The notes under the pieces: model-generated | What the model saw: the letters and a program-made list of their open reading frames with translations, nothing else | The model's database searches: none | What the model was told of the DNA's origin: nothing | Shown: positions 18,687-26,825 of the stretch, piece by piece | Layout of the letters: every line of letters begins with the position of its first letter | Position numbering within the stretch: the first letter of the stretch is position 1 | Made by a program: the position numbers and the translations under genes | Origin: an uncultured Alistipes sp. | GTDB taxonomy: Bacteria; Bacteroidota; Bacteroidia; Bacteroidales; Rikenellaceae | DNA: 64,000 nucleotides | Assembly (NCBI GenBank): GCA_910577475.1 | Contig: CAJTLJ010000007.1 | Span: forward strand, 1 to 64,000 | Direction of reading: 5' to 3'

Positions 18687-21077
18687 ATGGCAGCAGCCTG
18701 GAAATATGTCCTCGCACTCTGTGCAATCGTCAGCACGACGGTCGCACGGGCCCAGCACGATCCGGAACGCTACTACCCCTACGAACGGGAGGAGGAGCCC
18801 TACCGTCCGATGGTCGAAACCGACTCGTCGCTCTTCTACCGTGCCGTCACCACGGAGCGCGACCTCTACGGCGACCTGACCCGCTACGCCTTCGGATTCG
18901 CCGCCGCGGACCGGCGCGGCGAGACCTATCACCGGCAGCGCTTCTACCTGGAGGGGCTGCCCGTCGGCCGCACCGGATTCCGGCTGATCGAACGGTCGGG
19001 ACTGACCGGAGCAGCCGACTCCCGGAGCCTCTTCACCGACCCGGCGCCGGCCCTCTGCCGGCTCTCCGCCCACCTGACCGACCGCAACTACCGCGTCGGG
19101 GCCCGGTTCTCCATGCGGCAGCCGCTGGGCCGCGGCTGGCGGACGGAGGTCGTCCTCGCAGGTCGGACCGGCCGAGACCTGCACGTGGAAGGAGTCTGCA
19201 CCCACGCCCTGCAAGCCGTCGTCCGGATGGAAAAGAACTGGCGCGACGGGTGCCGGCTCTCGCTGCTGGCTGCGGCCTCTCCCGAGGAGCGGGCCCTGCG
19301 GGGATCGTCGACCGAGGAGGCGTTCCTCCTGACCGGAGACCGGCTCTACAACCCCTCGTGGGGATTCTGCGACGGACGGGTACGGAGCGCGAACCGGCGG
19401 CGCGGGGTCACGCCGCTCGCGGCCGTCGGATTCGACATGCCGCTGGGCGGCTCCACCCGGATGCGCATCGTGCTGGCCGGAGAGACGGGCGTTCAGCGCC
19501 GGAGTTCGCTCGGGTGGTTCGACGCCCGCACGCCGCAGCCCGACAACTACCGCTCTCTGCCGAGTTATTTCGACGACCCCGCGACGGCGCAATTCGTGGC
19601 CGGGCGCTGGCGCAGCGGCGACAGCCGTTACACCCAGATCGACTGGGACGAGCTGGTGCGCCAGAACGGCCTGACGGAGGGCGGTGCCGTATACGTCGAG
19701 CAGGAGCGGGTGGAGCGGCTCAGCGACTGGAAAGGAGGCATCCGGTTCGAGAGCCGGATCGGCGAACGGCTGCTCCTCCGTTACGGAGTCGACGGCCGGT
19801 TCCGCGACCGCCGGCGCTATAAGGAGGCGGCCGATCTGTTGGGCGCCTCGTGGCTTCTGGATCGGGACTACTACCTCGCAGACGACGACGCCTGGTCGAA
19901 CCGGCTGCAAAACGACCTGCGCCATCCCGACCGCCGGGTTGCCGAGGGAGGGCGGTTCGGCTACGACTACACGTTCGAAGAGCGCTCGCTGGCCGCCGGC
20001 ATTCAAGCCGACTACCACGCCGGACCATTCGTGCTGAAAGCCGACCTGCGCGCGGAGCGTGTCGGCATACGCCGGTGCGGCCACTTCGAAAAGGAGCTCT
20101 ACCCGGGCGACGGCTCATACGGAGCTTCGCGCCGCATCGCCCTCTCGCCCTACGATCTGCATCTCGCGGCCGGCTTCGCCTTGGACCCGCGCACCTATCT
20201 GGAACTCGACCTTCGTGCGGAGAACCGGGCACCCGATACGGACGACCTCTTTCTGCAACCCGAGTACAACAACCGCACGGTCGACGCACCCGCAGCGGAG
20301 CGCATCCGCACGGCCGAGCTTCGGTTTCGCCGAGAAGGCGCAAAATACTCGCTGGAGCTGAACGGCTTCGTTGACCTGCGGGGCGACGGCATCGAGACGG
20401 TCCGCTGTTACGACGACCTGGCCGCCGTATACTGCGACCGCACGGTCAGCCGCATCTCCACCCTCCGTTACGGAGCCGAGGCGGCATTCCGCTGCTACCC
20501 CGGGCGGCGCTGGACGCTCTATGCCGCGGCCGCCGTCCGGCGAAGCCGCTATGCCGAGAATCCGCTGGTGACCCTCTACGCCGACGCAGACAATACGCTG
20601 CTCTGCTTCGAATCGGAGAGCCGCATGGGCGACTGCCGTCCGGGAGCCTCGCCCGGCGGCTCCGCGCTGATCGGTGCGAAATACTACGCCCGCGGCTGGG
20701 GCCTGCGCATGGAGGCGATCTGGATGGGGAGGCGTTACGCCCATCCCGACTACATGCGTCGCACGGCCCGCATCACGGGACAGATCGCCGACTCGGAGGA
20801 GCTGTTCCGCCTTCTGAACGAGCAGGAGCGGCTCGACGAGGTATTCCGGCTCGACCTCTCGGTCTGGAAAAGTTTCCGGATCGGAAGCTCGCGGCTCACG
20901 GCCTCCGTCACCCTCCGCAACCTCACGAACGACGGCATCGCCCTCTACGACGCCCGCGAATCGTACCGGCTCCGGCGGCTGCGGGCAGGCGGCACATACA
21001 CCTTCCTGCCGCTGGAAAACCGGCGCACCTATGCTTATCCCGGGTCGATTTTCTGCACAGTGTCCGCCGCATTCTGA
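18687..21077 (+). CDS. TonB-receptor-like barrel lacking the N-terminal domain and half of the plug
   Basis: A 796-residue outer-membrane protein. Signal peptide MAAAWKYVLALCAIVSTTVARAQ, then a short acidic linker (HDPERYYPYEREEEPYRP). The first recognisable part, RYAFGFAAADRRGETYHRQRFYLEGLPV...LTGAAD, aligns by eye with the second half of the plug in the receptor at 37261-40110 (YKFSEMRFNVRGYDSQYSSIYLNGI...LNDATRN). The regulatory domain and first plug half are absent. The rest is a long barrel ending in Phe (FCTVSAAF). A signal peptide and promoter are intact, so this looks like an expressed derivative rather than a pseudogene. Function unknown; uptake without a full plug would be unusual. 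Confidence 0.8.
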   Translation: MAAAWKYVLALCAIVSTTVARAQHDPERYYPYEREEEPYRPMVETDSSLFYRAVTTERDLYGDLTRYAFGFAAADRRGETYHRQRFYLEGLPVGRTGFRLIERSGLTGAADSRSLFTDPAPALCRLSAHLTDRNYRVGARFSMRQPLGRGWRTEVVLAGRTGRDLHVEGVCTHALQAVVRMEKNWRDGCRLSLLAAASPEERALRGSSTEEAFLLTGDRLYNPSWGFCDGRVRSANRRRGVTPLAAVGFDMPLGGSTRMRIVLAGETGVQRRSSLGWFDARTPQPDNYRSLPSYFDDPATAQFVAGRWRSGDSRYTQIDWDELVRQNGLTEGGAVYVEQERVERLSDWKGGIRFESRIGERLLLRYGVDGRFRDRRRYKEAADLLGASWLLDRDYYLADDDAWSNRLQNDLRHPDRRVAEGGRFGYDYTFEERSLAAGIQADYHAGPFVLKADLRAERVGIRRCGHFEKELYPGDGSYGASRRIALSPYDLHLAAGFALDPRTYLELDLRAENRAPDTDDLFLQPEYNNRTVDAPAAERIRTAELRFRREGAKYSLELNGFVDLRGDGIETVRCYDDLAAVYCDRTVSRISTLRYGAEAAFRCYPGRRWTLYAAAAVRRSRYAENPLVTLYADADNTLLCFESESRMGDCRPGASPGGSALIGAKYYARGWGLRMEAIWMGRRYAHPDYMRRTARITGQIADSEELFRLLNEQERLDEVFRLDLSVWKSFRIGSSRLTASVTLRNLTNDGIALYDARESYRLRRLRAGGTYTFLPLENRRTYAYPGSIFCTVSAAF

Positions 21078-21154
21078 AAAAACGGAAAAATTTTTGGACA
21101 TCCGCTCCGAAAATCGTAACTTAATCACCGAAAACCACCTAAAACTTCAACGCT

Positions 21155-22261
21155 ATGATTATCGGCATTCCCAAAGAGATCAAGAACAACGAGAATCGCG
21201 TGGCCCTCACTCCGGCCGGCGCGCAGGAGTTCGTCAAGCGCGGACACACGGTCTTCGTCCAGACGACGGCCGGCGTAAACAGCGGATTCCCCGACGATGC
21301 CTACGAAGCGGTCGGCGCCCGCATCCTGCCCGACATCGAGGCGGTCTATGCCGCGGCCGAGATGATTATCAAGGTGAAGGAGCCCATCGCCCCGGAGTAC
21401 AAGCTCGTCCGCAAGGGACAGCTGGTATTCACCTATTTCCATTTCGCCAGCTCGGAGCCCCTCACGCGGGCCATGATCGAGAGCGGCGCCGTGTGCTGCG
21501 CCTACGAAACCGTCGAGCGCAAGGACCGCTCCCTGCCGCTGCTGATCCCCATGTCGGAGGTCGCCGGCCGCATGTCCACCCAGGAGGGGCGTTATTTCCT
21601 CGAGAAGCCGCGCGGCGGCAAGGGCAAGCTGCTGGGCGGCGTGCCGGGTGTGAAGCCCGCCAAGGTATTCGTGATCGGCGCCGGCGTGGTGGGAACCGCC
21701 GCGGCCCGCACGGCGGCCGGAACGGGTGCCGACGTGACGATCTGCGACGTCTCGCTCCAGCGTCTGACCTACCTGGCCGACGTGATGCCCAAGAACGTGA
21801 AGACCCTCATGTCGTCGGAATACAACATCCGCGAGGAGCTCAAGACGGCCGACCTGGTGATCGGGTCGGTGCTGATCCCCGGAGCGAAGGCGCCGAAGCT
21901 CGTGACGCGCGACATGCTCAAGCTGATGGAGCCCGGAACGGTGATGGTGGACGTCGCCATCGACCAGGGCGGATGTTTCGAGACCTCGCGCCCCACCACC
22001 CACGAAGACCCGGTATACTACGTGGACGGCATTCTGCACTACGCCGTAGCCAACATTCCGGGCGCCGTACCCTACACCTCGACCCTCGCCCTTACGAATG
22101 CCACGCTCCCCTATGCCCTCCAGTTGGCCGACAAGGGGTGGCGCCGCGCCTGCCGCGAAAACGACGAGCTGGCGCTGGGCCTCAACATCGTGGAGGGCAA
22201 AGTGGTCTACAAGAGTGTCGCCGACGCCTGGGGGCTGCCCTACGAGCCCATCGAGCTGTAA
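21155..22261 (+). CDS. ald: Alanine dehydrogenase
   Basis: A 368-residue NAD-dependent enzyme interconverting L-alanine and pyruvate plus ammonia. It begins [20 protein letters not shown], has the substrate/active region VKVKEP-like [12 protein letters not shown] and [11 protein letters not shown], the Rossmann glycine motif [22 protein letters not shown], and [25 protein letters not shown]. These match Ald rather than a transhydrogenase alpha subunit. It ends at a strong bidirectional terminator after a short repeat. The upstream leader has a TAACTTAA sequence that is only a weak -7 candidate. Confidence 0.97.
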   Translation: MIIGIPKEIKNNENRVALTPAGAQEFVKRGHTVFVQTTAGVNSGFPDDAYEAVGARILPDIEAVYAAAEMIIKVKEPIAPEYKLVRKGQLVFTYFHFASSEPLTRAMIESGAVCCAYETVERKDRSLPLLIPMSEVAGRMSTQEGRYFLEKPRGGKGKLLGGVPGVKPAKVFVIGAGVVGTAAARTAAGTGADVTICDVSLQRLTYLADVMPKNVKTLMSSEYNIREELKTADLVIGSVLIPGAKAPKLVTRDMLKLMEPGTVMVDVAIDQGGCFETSRPTTHEDPVYYVDGILHYAVANIPGAVPYTSTLALTNATLPYALQLADKGWRRACRENDELALGLNIVEGKVVYKSVADAWGLPYEPIEL

Positions 22262-22264
22262 CGG

Positions 22265-22440
22265 GTGTCATCCCGGACAAAGCCGGTGTCTTTCGCCGGG
22301 TGCGAACTGCAGAGACGTATTGTAAGGGTGCATGTTCCGCCGAGTCGGGATGTTTCGACTGCGGGGCTTGCGCCCCTTCGCTCAACATGACAGCAGAGCT
22401 GTCATCCCGGACAAAGCCGGCGTCTTTCGCCGGTCGTCCC
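22265..22440. repeat. Mosaic intergenic repeat fragment, inverted
   Basis: Two copies of ATCCCGGACAAAGCCGG.GTCTTTCGCCGG flank a module that is the reverse complement of the segment preceding hairpin copy B (CGAACTGCAGAGACGTATTG, then TAAGGGTGCATGTTCCG). The hairpin core itself is missing here. Confidence 0.8.
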
Positions 22441-22457
22441 GATGCGATAAAAACGAA

Positions 22458-22492
22458 AGAAGAGCAATCCGCAGAGGATTGCTCTTCTTTTA
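22458..22492. terminator. Bidirectional terminator between ald and pepD
   Basis: Perfect 13-bp stem AGAAGAGCAATCC/GGATTGCTCTTCT with a 5-base loop, TTTT on one side and AAAAA on the other. Confidence 0.9.
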
Positions 22493-22505
22493 CCAGGAAA
22501 TCCGT

Positions 22506-23957
22506 TTACAGCCGCTTCAGCACCTCGACCAACAGATCCCAGAACTTGGGAACGGTGGCGATTTCGAGTCGCTCGTCGGGCGAGTGCACGCCGCGCAGGG
22601 TGGGACCGAAGGATACCATGTCCAGCTCGGGATACTTCTCCAGGAAGAGACCGCACTCCAGACCGGCGTGGATGGCCCGCACCTTCGGCTCGGTGTGGAA
22701 CAGATCGCGGTAGCTCCCGGCCGTCACGGCCAGCAGGTGCGAATCGGGATCGGGCGACCATCCCGGATAACCGTCCGAGTGGGCGACGTCGGCACCGGCC
22801 AGCGAGAAGACCGACTCGACCATCTGCATCACGTAGGTCTTCGCGCTCTCCACCGACGAGCGCTGCGACGAGGTTACCACGATGTCGTTCTCCCCCTCGA
22901 ACTTGACCGAAGCGAGGTTCGTGGAGGTCTCGACCAGCCCCGGCACGGCGAACGACATCGCCACCACGCCGTTGGGCACCCCCACCAGCGAATAGATCAG
23001 CCCGAACTGCGTCCTGCTGTCGATCACCGTATCCACCTGGGGCATCTCGTTGAGCGTCATGCGGAAATTGGGCTCGCGGAGCTTGAACTCATTCTCCAGA
23101 TCGGCCGCGAAGAGACGGTAGCGCTGGCGGAAATCGTTCTCGAACTGCTTGGGCACGCCGAAAATAGCATAAGCCTCGCGCGGGATGGCATTGCGCAGGT
23201 TGCCGCCCGAAAAGTAGCTCAGGCGCAGGCCGAAGCTCTGCATGCCGTCCCACAACAGGCGGGCCACGGTCTTGTTGGAGTTGACGCGCCCCTTATCGAT
23301 ATCGTCGCCCGAGTGGCCGCCCTGCAGATCGGAGACATCCACCCGGAAGAAGACGAAATTCTTCGGGGCGGGTTCGTTCGTATAGTGGAACGTGGCGATG
23401 GTGTCGATGCCGCCCGCGCAGCCGATGAAAAGCTCGCCCTCGTCCTCGGAGTCGAGGTTGATGAGGTATTTGCCGGTAAGCATCCCCTCGCCCAGTTCGA
23501 AGGCTCCGGTCAGCCCCGTCTCCTCGTCGACCGTGAAAAGCGCCTCGAGGGCCGGATGGGCGATCGTTTCATCGAGCAGGGCCGCCAGCGCCGCCGCCAT
23601 GCCGATGCCGCAGTCGGCACCCAGCGTCGTACCCTCGGCCTTCACCCATCCGCCGTCGATACGGGTGCGGATGGCATCGTGCTCGAAGTCGAACTCCACG
23701 TCGGAATTCTTCTCGCAGACCATATCCATGTGCGACTGGAGAATCACGGTCGGATGCTCCTCGTAGCCGGGCGTGGCGGGCTTGCGCATAACGACGTTGC
23801 CGATCTTGTCGGTACGGCACTCGATGCCGTGTTCGCGGGCGAAGGCTACCAGATACTCCCGGATCTTCTCCTCCTTCTTCGACGGACGGGGGACGCGCGT
23901 AATGGCGTCGAACTGCTCCCAGACGAGCTTCGGTTCCAAATTGGCGATTTCAGACAT
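22506..23957 (-). CDS. pepD: Aminoacyl-histidine dipeptidase (M20C, PepD type)
   Basis: A 483-residue di-zinc M20 peptidase that cleaves Xaa-His and other dipeptides in the cytoplasm. Metal-site motifs are present: VILQSHMDMVCEKN (His, Asp), ADCGIGMAAALAAL (Asp), FTVDEETGLTGAFEL (Glu-Glu) and INLDSEDEGELFIGCAGG. The lid domain follows (GGHSGDDIDKGRVNSNK), then the C-terminal HAGLECGLFLEKYP site with His and Glu. The ATG at 23957 gives the conserved N terminus MSEIANLEPKLVWEQFDAI; an in-frame start 84 bases upstream would lie across the promoter. It diverges from ispF. Confidence 0.95.
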   Translation of the reverse strand: MSEIANLEPKLVWEQFDAITRVPRPSKKEEKIREYLVAFAREHGIECRTDKIGNVVMRKPATPGYEEHPTVILQSHMDMVCEKNSDVEFDFEHDAIRTRIDGGWVKAEGTTLGADCGIGMAAALAALLDETIAHPALEALFTVDEETGLTGAFELGEGMLTGKYLINLDSEDEGELFIGCAGGIDTIATFHYTNEPAPKNFVFFRVDVSDLQGGHSGDDIDKGRVNSNKTVARLLWDGMQSFGLRLSYFSGGNLRNAIPREAYAIFGVPKQFENDFRQRYRLFAADLENEFKLREPNFRMTLNEMPQVDTVIDSRTQFGLIYSLVGVPNGVVAMSFAVPGLVETSTNLASVKFEGENDIVVTSSQRSSVESAKTYVMQMVESVFSLAGADVAHSDGYPGWSPDPDSHLLAVTAGSYRDLFHTEPKVRAIHAGLECGLFLEKYPELDMVSFGPTLRGVHSPDERLEIATVPKFWDLLVEVLKRL

Positions 23958-23995
23958 AGCAGATGTTTTTATGAAGTCTATTTTCAATAATTGCA

Positions 23996-24003
23996 CAAAT
24001 ATA
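23996..24003 (-). promoter_or_regulatory. -7 element of pepD
   Basis: The reverse strand reads TATATTTG, an exact TAnnTTTG match 38 bases from the ATG. It is divergent with the ispF element 15 bases away. Confidence 0.7.
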
Positions 24004-24017
24004 TTCATTTTTTGTCG

Positions 24018-24025
24018 TATATTTG
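24018..24025 (+). promoter_or_regulatory. -7 element of ispF
   Basis: TATATTTG, exact match. It ends only six bases before the ispF ATG, implying a leaderless or nearly leaderless transcript. Confidence 0.65.
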
Positions 24026-24031
24026 CCGAAT

Positions 24032-24517
24032 ATGGAAGCAAAATTCAGAATCGGACACGGTTTCGACGTCCACGCGCTGGCCGAGGGGCTGCCCCTGTGG
24101 CTGGGCGGCGTAAGGGTCGACCACACGAAAGGCTGCGTAGCCCATTCGGATGGCGACGTCGCTATACACGCCGTGTGCGACGCCCTGCTGGGGGCCGCCG
24201 CACTGGGCGACATCGGCAAGCTCTTTCCCGACACCTCGGACGAATTCAAAGGCATCGATTCGAAGATTCTGCTGCGCCGGGTAACGGACCGGCTCGCCGC
24301 CGAAGGCTATGCCGTCGGCAACGTAGACTGCACGATAGCCATGCAGCGCCCCAAGCTACGGCCCCATATCGACGCCATGCGCGCAGCGATGGCCGAGGCG
24401 ATGGGCATCGCTCCGGAGTGCGTTTCGGTCAAGGCCACCACGACCGAACGACTGGGATTCGAGGGACGCGAAGAGGGCGTATCGGCACACGCCATAGCAC
24501 TGATTTATCACCTATAA
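24032..24517 (+). CDS. ispF: 2-C-methyl-D-erythritol 2,4-cyclodiphosphate synthase
   Basis: A 161-residue trimeric zinc enzyme of the non-mevalonate isoprenoid pathway. It has the family signature [14 protein letters not shown] (Asp and His zinc ligands) and [30 protein letters not shown]. The C terminus [27 protein letters not shown] is also typical. Length is normal. The ATG at 24032 puts the conserved motif at residue 7. An upstream in-frame start would overlap the -7 element and is rejected. Confidence 0.97.
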   Translation: MEAKFRIGHGFDVHALAEGLPLWLGGVRVDHTKGCVAHSDGDVAIHAVCDALLGAAALGDIGKLFPDTSDEFKGIDSKILLRRVTDRLAAEGYAVGNVDCTIAMQRPKLRPHIDAMRAAMAEAMGIAPECVSVKATTTERLGFEGREEGVSAHAIALIYHL

Positions 24518-24769
24518 ACGATTCGGACAAAGAGAGATACAACGACTGAATAAGAACCTATGACCGGTTCATGACATATTGAAAAAGGCATCGGCTTTTC
24601 TTCTTGCGGCTGAAAATTGGACACTTTCACGACAAGTTTGGAATTAAGGTTGATGCTCGCGTCGTTTCTGGCGCGGGCATTTCTTCCGTCCTACTTGTGG
24701 GTCGTCCAATACCTCAGCTGCGGATCGAAGGAATTCGTCCGCGCCCCTTTATTTCCACGACCCGAAACG

Positions 24770-25000
24770 ATGATACATATCGGAAAACTGATCGAAGCGG
24801 AGCTCCGCCGCCAGGAGCGCTCCGTAGCGTGGTTCGCAAGAAGCCTCCCCTGCGAACGGACCAACGTGTACGACATCTTCAAGCGCCGGAGCATCGACAC
24901 CGAAATGCTCCTACGCATCTCCATCGTCCTGCGGCACGACTTCTTCCGCTATTATACGGCCGAGACGACCGGCCGTCAGGAAAATTCGACACTTCCGTAA
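24770..25000 (+). CDS. Small HTH (XRE-like) DNA-binding protein
   Basis: A 76-residue protein with a helix-turn-helix core: IGKLIEAELRRQERSVAWFARSLPC, RTNVYDIFKRRSIDTEMLLRISIVL, then HDFFRYYTAE. This resembles a family of small Bacteroidota proteins with a Cro/CI-like fold and the motif RTNVY.IF. The ATG at 24770 is preferred. A longer frame from 24617 adds 51 residues with no matching features. It stands alone between ispF and a small lipoprotein gene. It is flanked by an imperfect direct repeat (GAAAATTGGACACTTTCACG at about 24612, GAAAATTCGACACTTCCG at about 24980), the second inside its 3' end. Target genes unknown. Confidence 0.75.
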   Translation: MIHIGKLIEAELRRQERSVAWFARSLPCERTNVYDIFKRRSIDTEMLLRISIVLRHDFFRYYTAETTGRQENSTLP

Positions 25001-25044
25001 ATTATCCCCCACACCCCGCCGCACCGTTCCGTCCGGCTGAGCGC

Positions 25045-25052
25045 TACCTTTG
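25045..25052 (+). promoter_or_regulatory. -7 element of the small lipoprotein gene
   Basis: TACCTTTG, exact match to TAnnTTTG, 34 bases before the ATG. Confidence 0.7.
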
Positions 25053-25086
25053 TCCATCGGAAATCAACCCTTAAAAAAAGTATCTT

Positions 25087-25437
25087 ATGAAGAAACTCAA
25101 GCTGTTTTTACTGATGTTCGCCGCGGCCATAGCCTCCGCAGGCTTCACCGCCTGCAGCGACGATGACGACGAGGCTGCCGCCTCGATCGTGGGCTCCTGG
25201 ATCCGGCAGGATACCTACGGGATCGACATCATCACCTTCACCGCCGAGGGAACATGGATCGAGCAGTATCAGGACCTGGAAGAGCCTGAATACAGCGATA
25301 CCGACAGCGGAACCTACTCCTACGACGGAAGCGTGCTGATTCTGGTGTACAGCGACGGCGACAGCGATGCCATCCCCGTCGTCGTCTCGGGAGATACGCT
25401 GGTTCTCGACGGCGAAGTATATTATACCCGCATGTAA
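25087..25437 (+). CDS. Small lipocalin-like lipoprotein
   Basis: A 116-residue lipoprotein with signal peptide MKKLKLFLLMFAAAIASAGFTAC and an acidic post-lipobox stretch SDDDDEAAA. The mature part starts IVGSWIRQDTYGIDIITFTAEGTW, followed by GTYSYDGSVLILVY and DTLVLDGEVYYTRM. This alternating strand pattern matches the short lipocalin-like lipoproteins common in Bacteroidota. The Asp run after the Cys may act as a surface export signal, as shown for other Bacteroidota lipoproteins (K/Q/D/E-rich motif). Ligand unknown. It has its own promoter and terminator. Confidence 0.8.
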   Translation: MKKLKLFLLMFAAAIASAGFTACSDDDDEAAASIVGSWIRQDTYGIDIITFTAEGTWIEQYQDLEEPEYSDTDSGTYSYDGSVLILVYSDGDSDAIPVVVSGDTLVLDGEVYYTRM

Positions 25438-25460
25438 CGGAACACGACGCCTCATTACAC

Positions 25461-25490
25461 GACGCCCCGGCCTTTCGGCCGGGGCGTCTT
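25461..25490 (+). terminator. Terminator hairpin after the small lipoprotein
   Basis: Perfect 12-bp stem GACGCCCCGGCC/GGCCGGGGCGTC with loop TTTC. The T-tract is short (TT), so efficiency is uncertain. Confidence 0.65.
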
Positions 25491-25507
25491 CGCATACGGG
25501 AACGAAA

Positions 25508-26155
25508 CTATTTCACTGGCCGGAACCGGCGCTCGCGGCTGTCGATGGAGCCCACGTAGCGCATGGAGGTCGTGGGCGTCAGCAAGCTGAGGATCGTCTC
25601 GCCCGTCAGGGTGGAGACGACGAAATCGACGATATAGCAGGCATCGCCGTCGGCTATGCGGAACCGGATGTTCCAGCCGCCGTGGATGGCCGACGCGGCG
25701 TACTCCTTCAAACGCATGGAGTCGAAGTTGAGCGCCTCGACGAAGGGGGTCACGCCCCTCTCGGTCGGCAGGTGCACCTCCACATGGTCGACGAACAGGC
25801 CGAAATAGTACGACTCGTTATAGATCAGATGGATCGTGCCGCCGGGAACCTGCTGCATGCTGTTCGGCCAGAAGATGAAGTCGCGCGACTGCACCAGCGA
25901 GTCGATCCGCTCGGCGAAGCGGCGGGCCTTGAGCGCGCGCCGCTCCTCGCGGGTCATGCCGCGGGTCGACCGGTCGTCGATCACGGTGCGCTCGCCGACC
26001 TGAACGGCGGGCCGCTGCACGGGGACCACGGTCGTCGCAGGCACCGGATTGTCGGCCGTCACGGTGAACTGCGGGGCCGCAGCGGCCAGATTCTCCTGGG
26101 CGGCCACCGGCCCGGCGAGAGCGGCCAGCAGCAGGAACGGAACGATGCGTATCAT
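25508..26155 (-). CDS. DUF4251 protein (second of a pair)
   Basis: A 215-residue exported protein, signal peptide MIRIVPFLLLAALAGPVAAQ. After a Pro/Val-rich linker, a basic helix (TREERRALKARRFAERIDSLVQSRDFIFWPNSMQQVPGG) leads into the DUF4251 beta domain (LIYNESYYFGLFVDHVEVHLPTERG ... GGWNIRFRIADG). It has no assigned function. It shares the same core with its upstream neighbour (QSRDFIFWPNSMQQVPGG versus LSRNFQFNPQTMQQQPAG), so the two arose by duplication. Its ATG overlaps the upstream stop as TGATG, pointing to coupled translation. Confidence 0.8.
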   Translation of the reverse strand: MIRIVPFLLLAALAGPVAAQENLAAAAPQFTVTADNPVPATTVVPVQRPAVQVGERTVIDDRSTRGMTREERRALKARRFAERIDSLVQSRDFIFWPNSMQQVPGGTIHLIYNESYYFGLFVDHVEVHLPTERGVTPFVEALNFDSMRLKEYAASAIHGGWNIRFRIADGDACYIVDFVVSTLTGETILSLLTPTTSMRYVGSIDSRERRFRPVK

Positions 26156-26706
26156 CAGTAGAGCTGCGTGATGGTGCCGTTATACTGCACAGCGTTGTAC
26201 CAGGGGTTGGTGATCGTGAGGGTCGCGCCGCCCATCTTCGACGAGATCTCGAAGGTGAAGGTGTAGTTCGAGGCCGAGAAGAGCGAGGTGGAGAAGCTCA
26301 CCGTCCAACCCTCGGGGGTCTGCTCGGCCACGTAGTTCGACACGCCCGGCACGGTATAGTTCAGCACCGTGATGTAATACGGCGGCACGTATCCCTTGAT
26401 ATAGGGCAGGCAGATATCGATCGTATCGTCCCAAACGCCGACCGAGAAGTGGGGATTGTTGATGATCCGCATCGCACCCGCAGGCTGCTGCTGCATGGTC
26501 TGGGGGTTGAACTGGAAGTTGCGCGACAGCACGAGCGAATCCATGAACTTCTCGTACTTCTGCAACCGCTCGGCCCGGCGCTGTTCGCGCTGCTCGCGGC
26601 GCTCCTCCTTGGGGGTCGGGTCCTTCTTCGGGCTTCTGCCGCCCATGACGGCATAACACATCAATCCGGCCAGCAGGGCCGTCAGAATAAGCAGATACTT
26701 TTTCAT
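26155..26706 (-). CDS. DUF4251 protein (first of a pair)
   Basis: A 183-residue protein with an N-terminal hydrophobic segment (MKKYLLILTALLAGLMCYAVMGG; signal peptide or anchor), a highly charged helix (KKDPTPKEERREQREQRRAERLQKYEKFMDSLV) and the DUF4251 domain (QFNPQTMQQQPAGAMR ... GYVPPYYITVLNYT ... GWTVSFSTSLFSASNYTF). Function unknown. It forms a translationally coupled pair with the next gene. Compared with its partner, the linker is basic/acidic instead of Pro/Val-rich. A Cys at position 17 could be part of a lipobox (GLMC), but the context is weak. Confidence 0.8.
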   Translation of the reverse strand: MKKYLLILTALLAGLMCYAVMGGRSPKKDPTPKEERREQREQRRAERLQKYEKFMDSLVLSRNFQFNPQTMQQQPAGAMRIINNPHFSVGVWDDTIDICLPYIKGYVPPYYITVLNYTVPGVSNYVAEQTPEGWTVSFSTSLFSASNYTFTFEISSKMGGATLTITNPWYNAVQYNGTITQLY

Positions 26707-26753
26707 AGCATTGAAAGTTTGATTTCCCTACGGCTTAAGCAAATACGGTGCCG

Positions 26754-26797
26754 CAAAAACGCCCGTCCCCGACCCTTCGCAGGATCGGGGACGGGCG
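26754..26797 (-). terminator. Terminator of the ribokinase/permease unit
   Basis: The reverse strand forms a long GC stem (CGCCCGTCCCCGA/TCGGGGACGGGCG) followed by TTTTT. Confidence 0.9.
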
Positions 26798-26825
26798 AAT
26801 CTCGGAGCCCGGATCCGGACAAGCG

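Noticed and set aside
24617..24769. N-terminal extension of the small HTH protein
   Set aside because: The extra 51 residues have no counterpart in the small HTH family, and the family-like start is at 24770.
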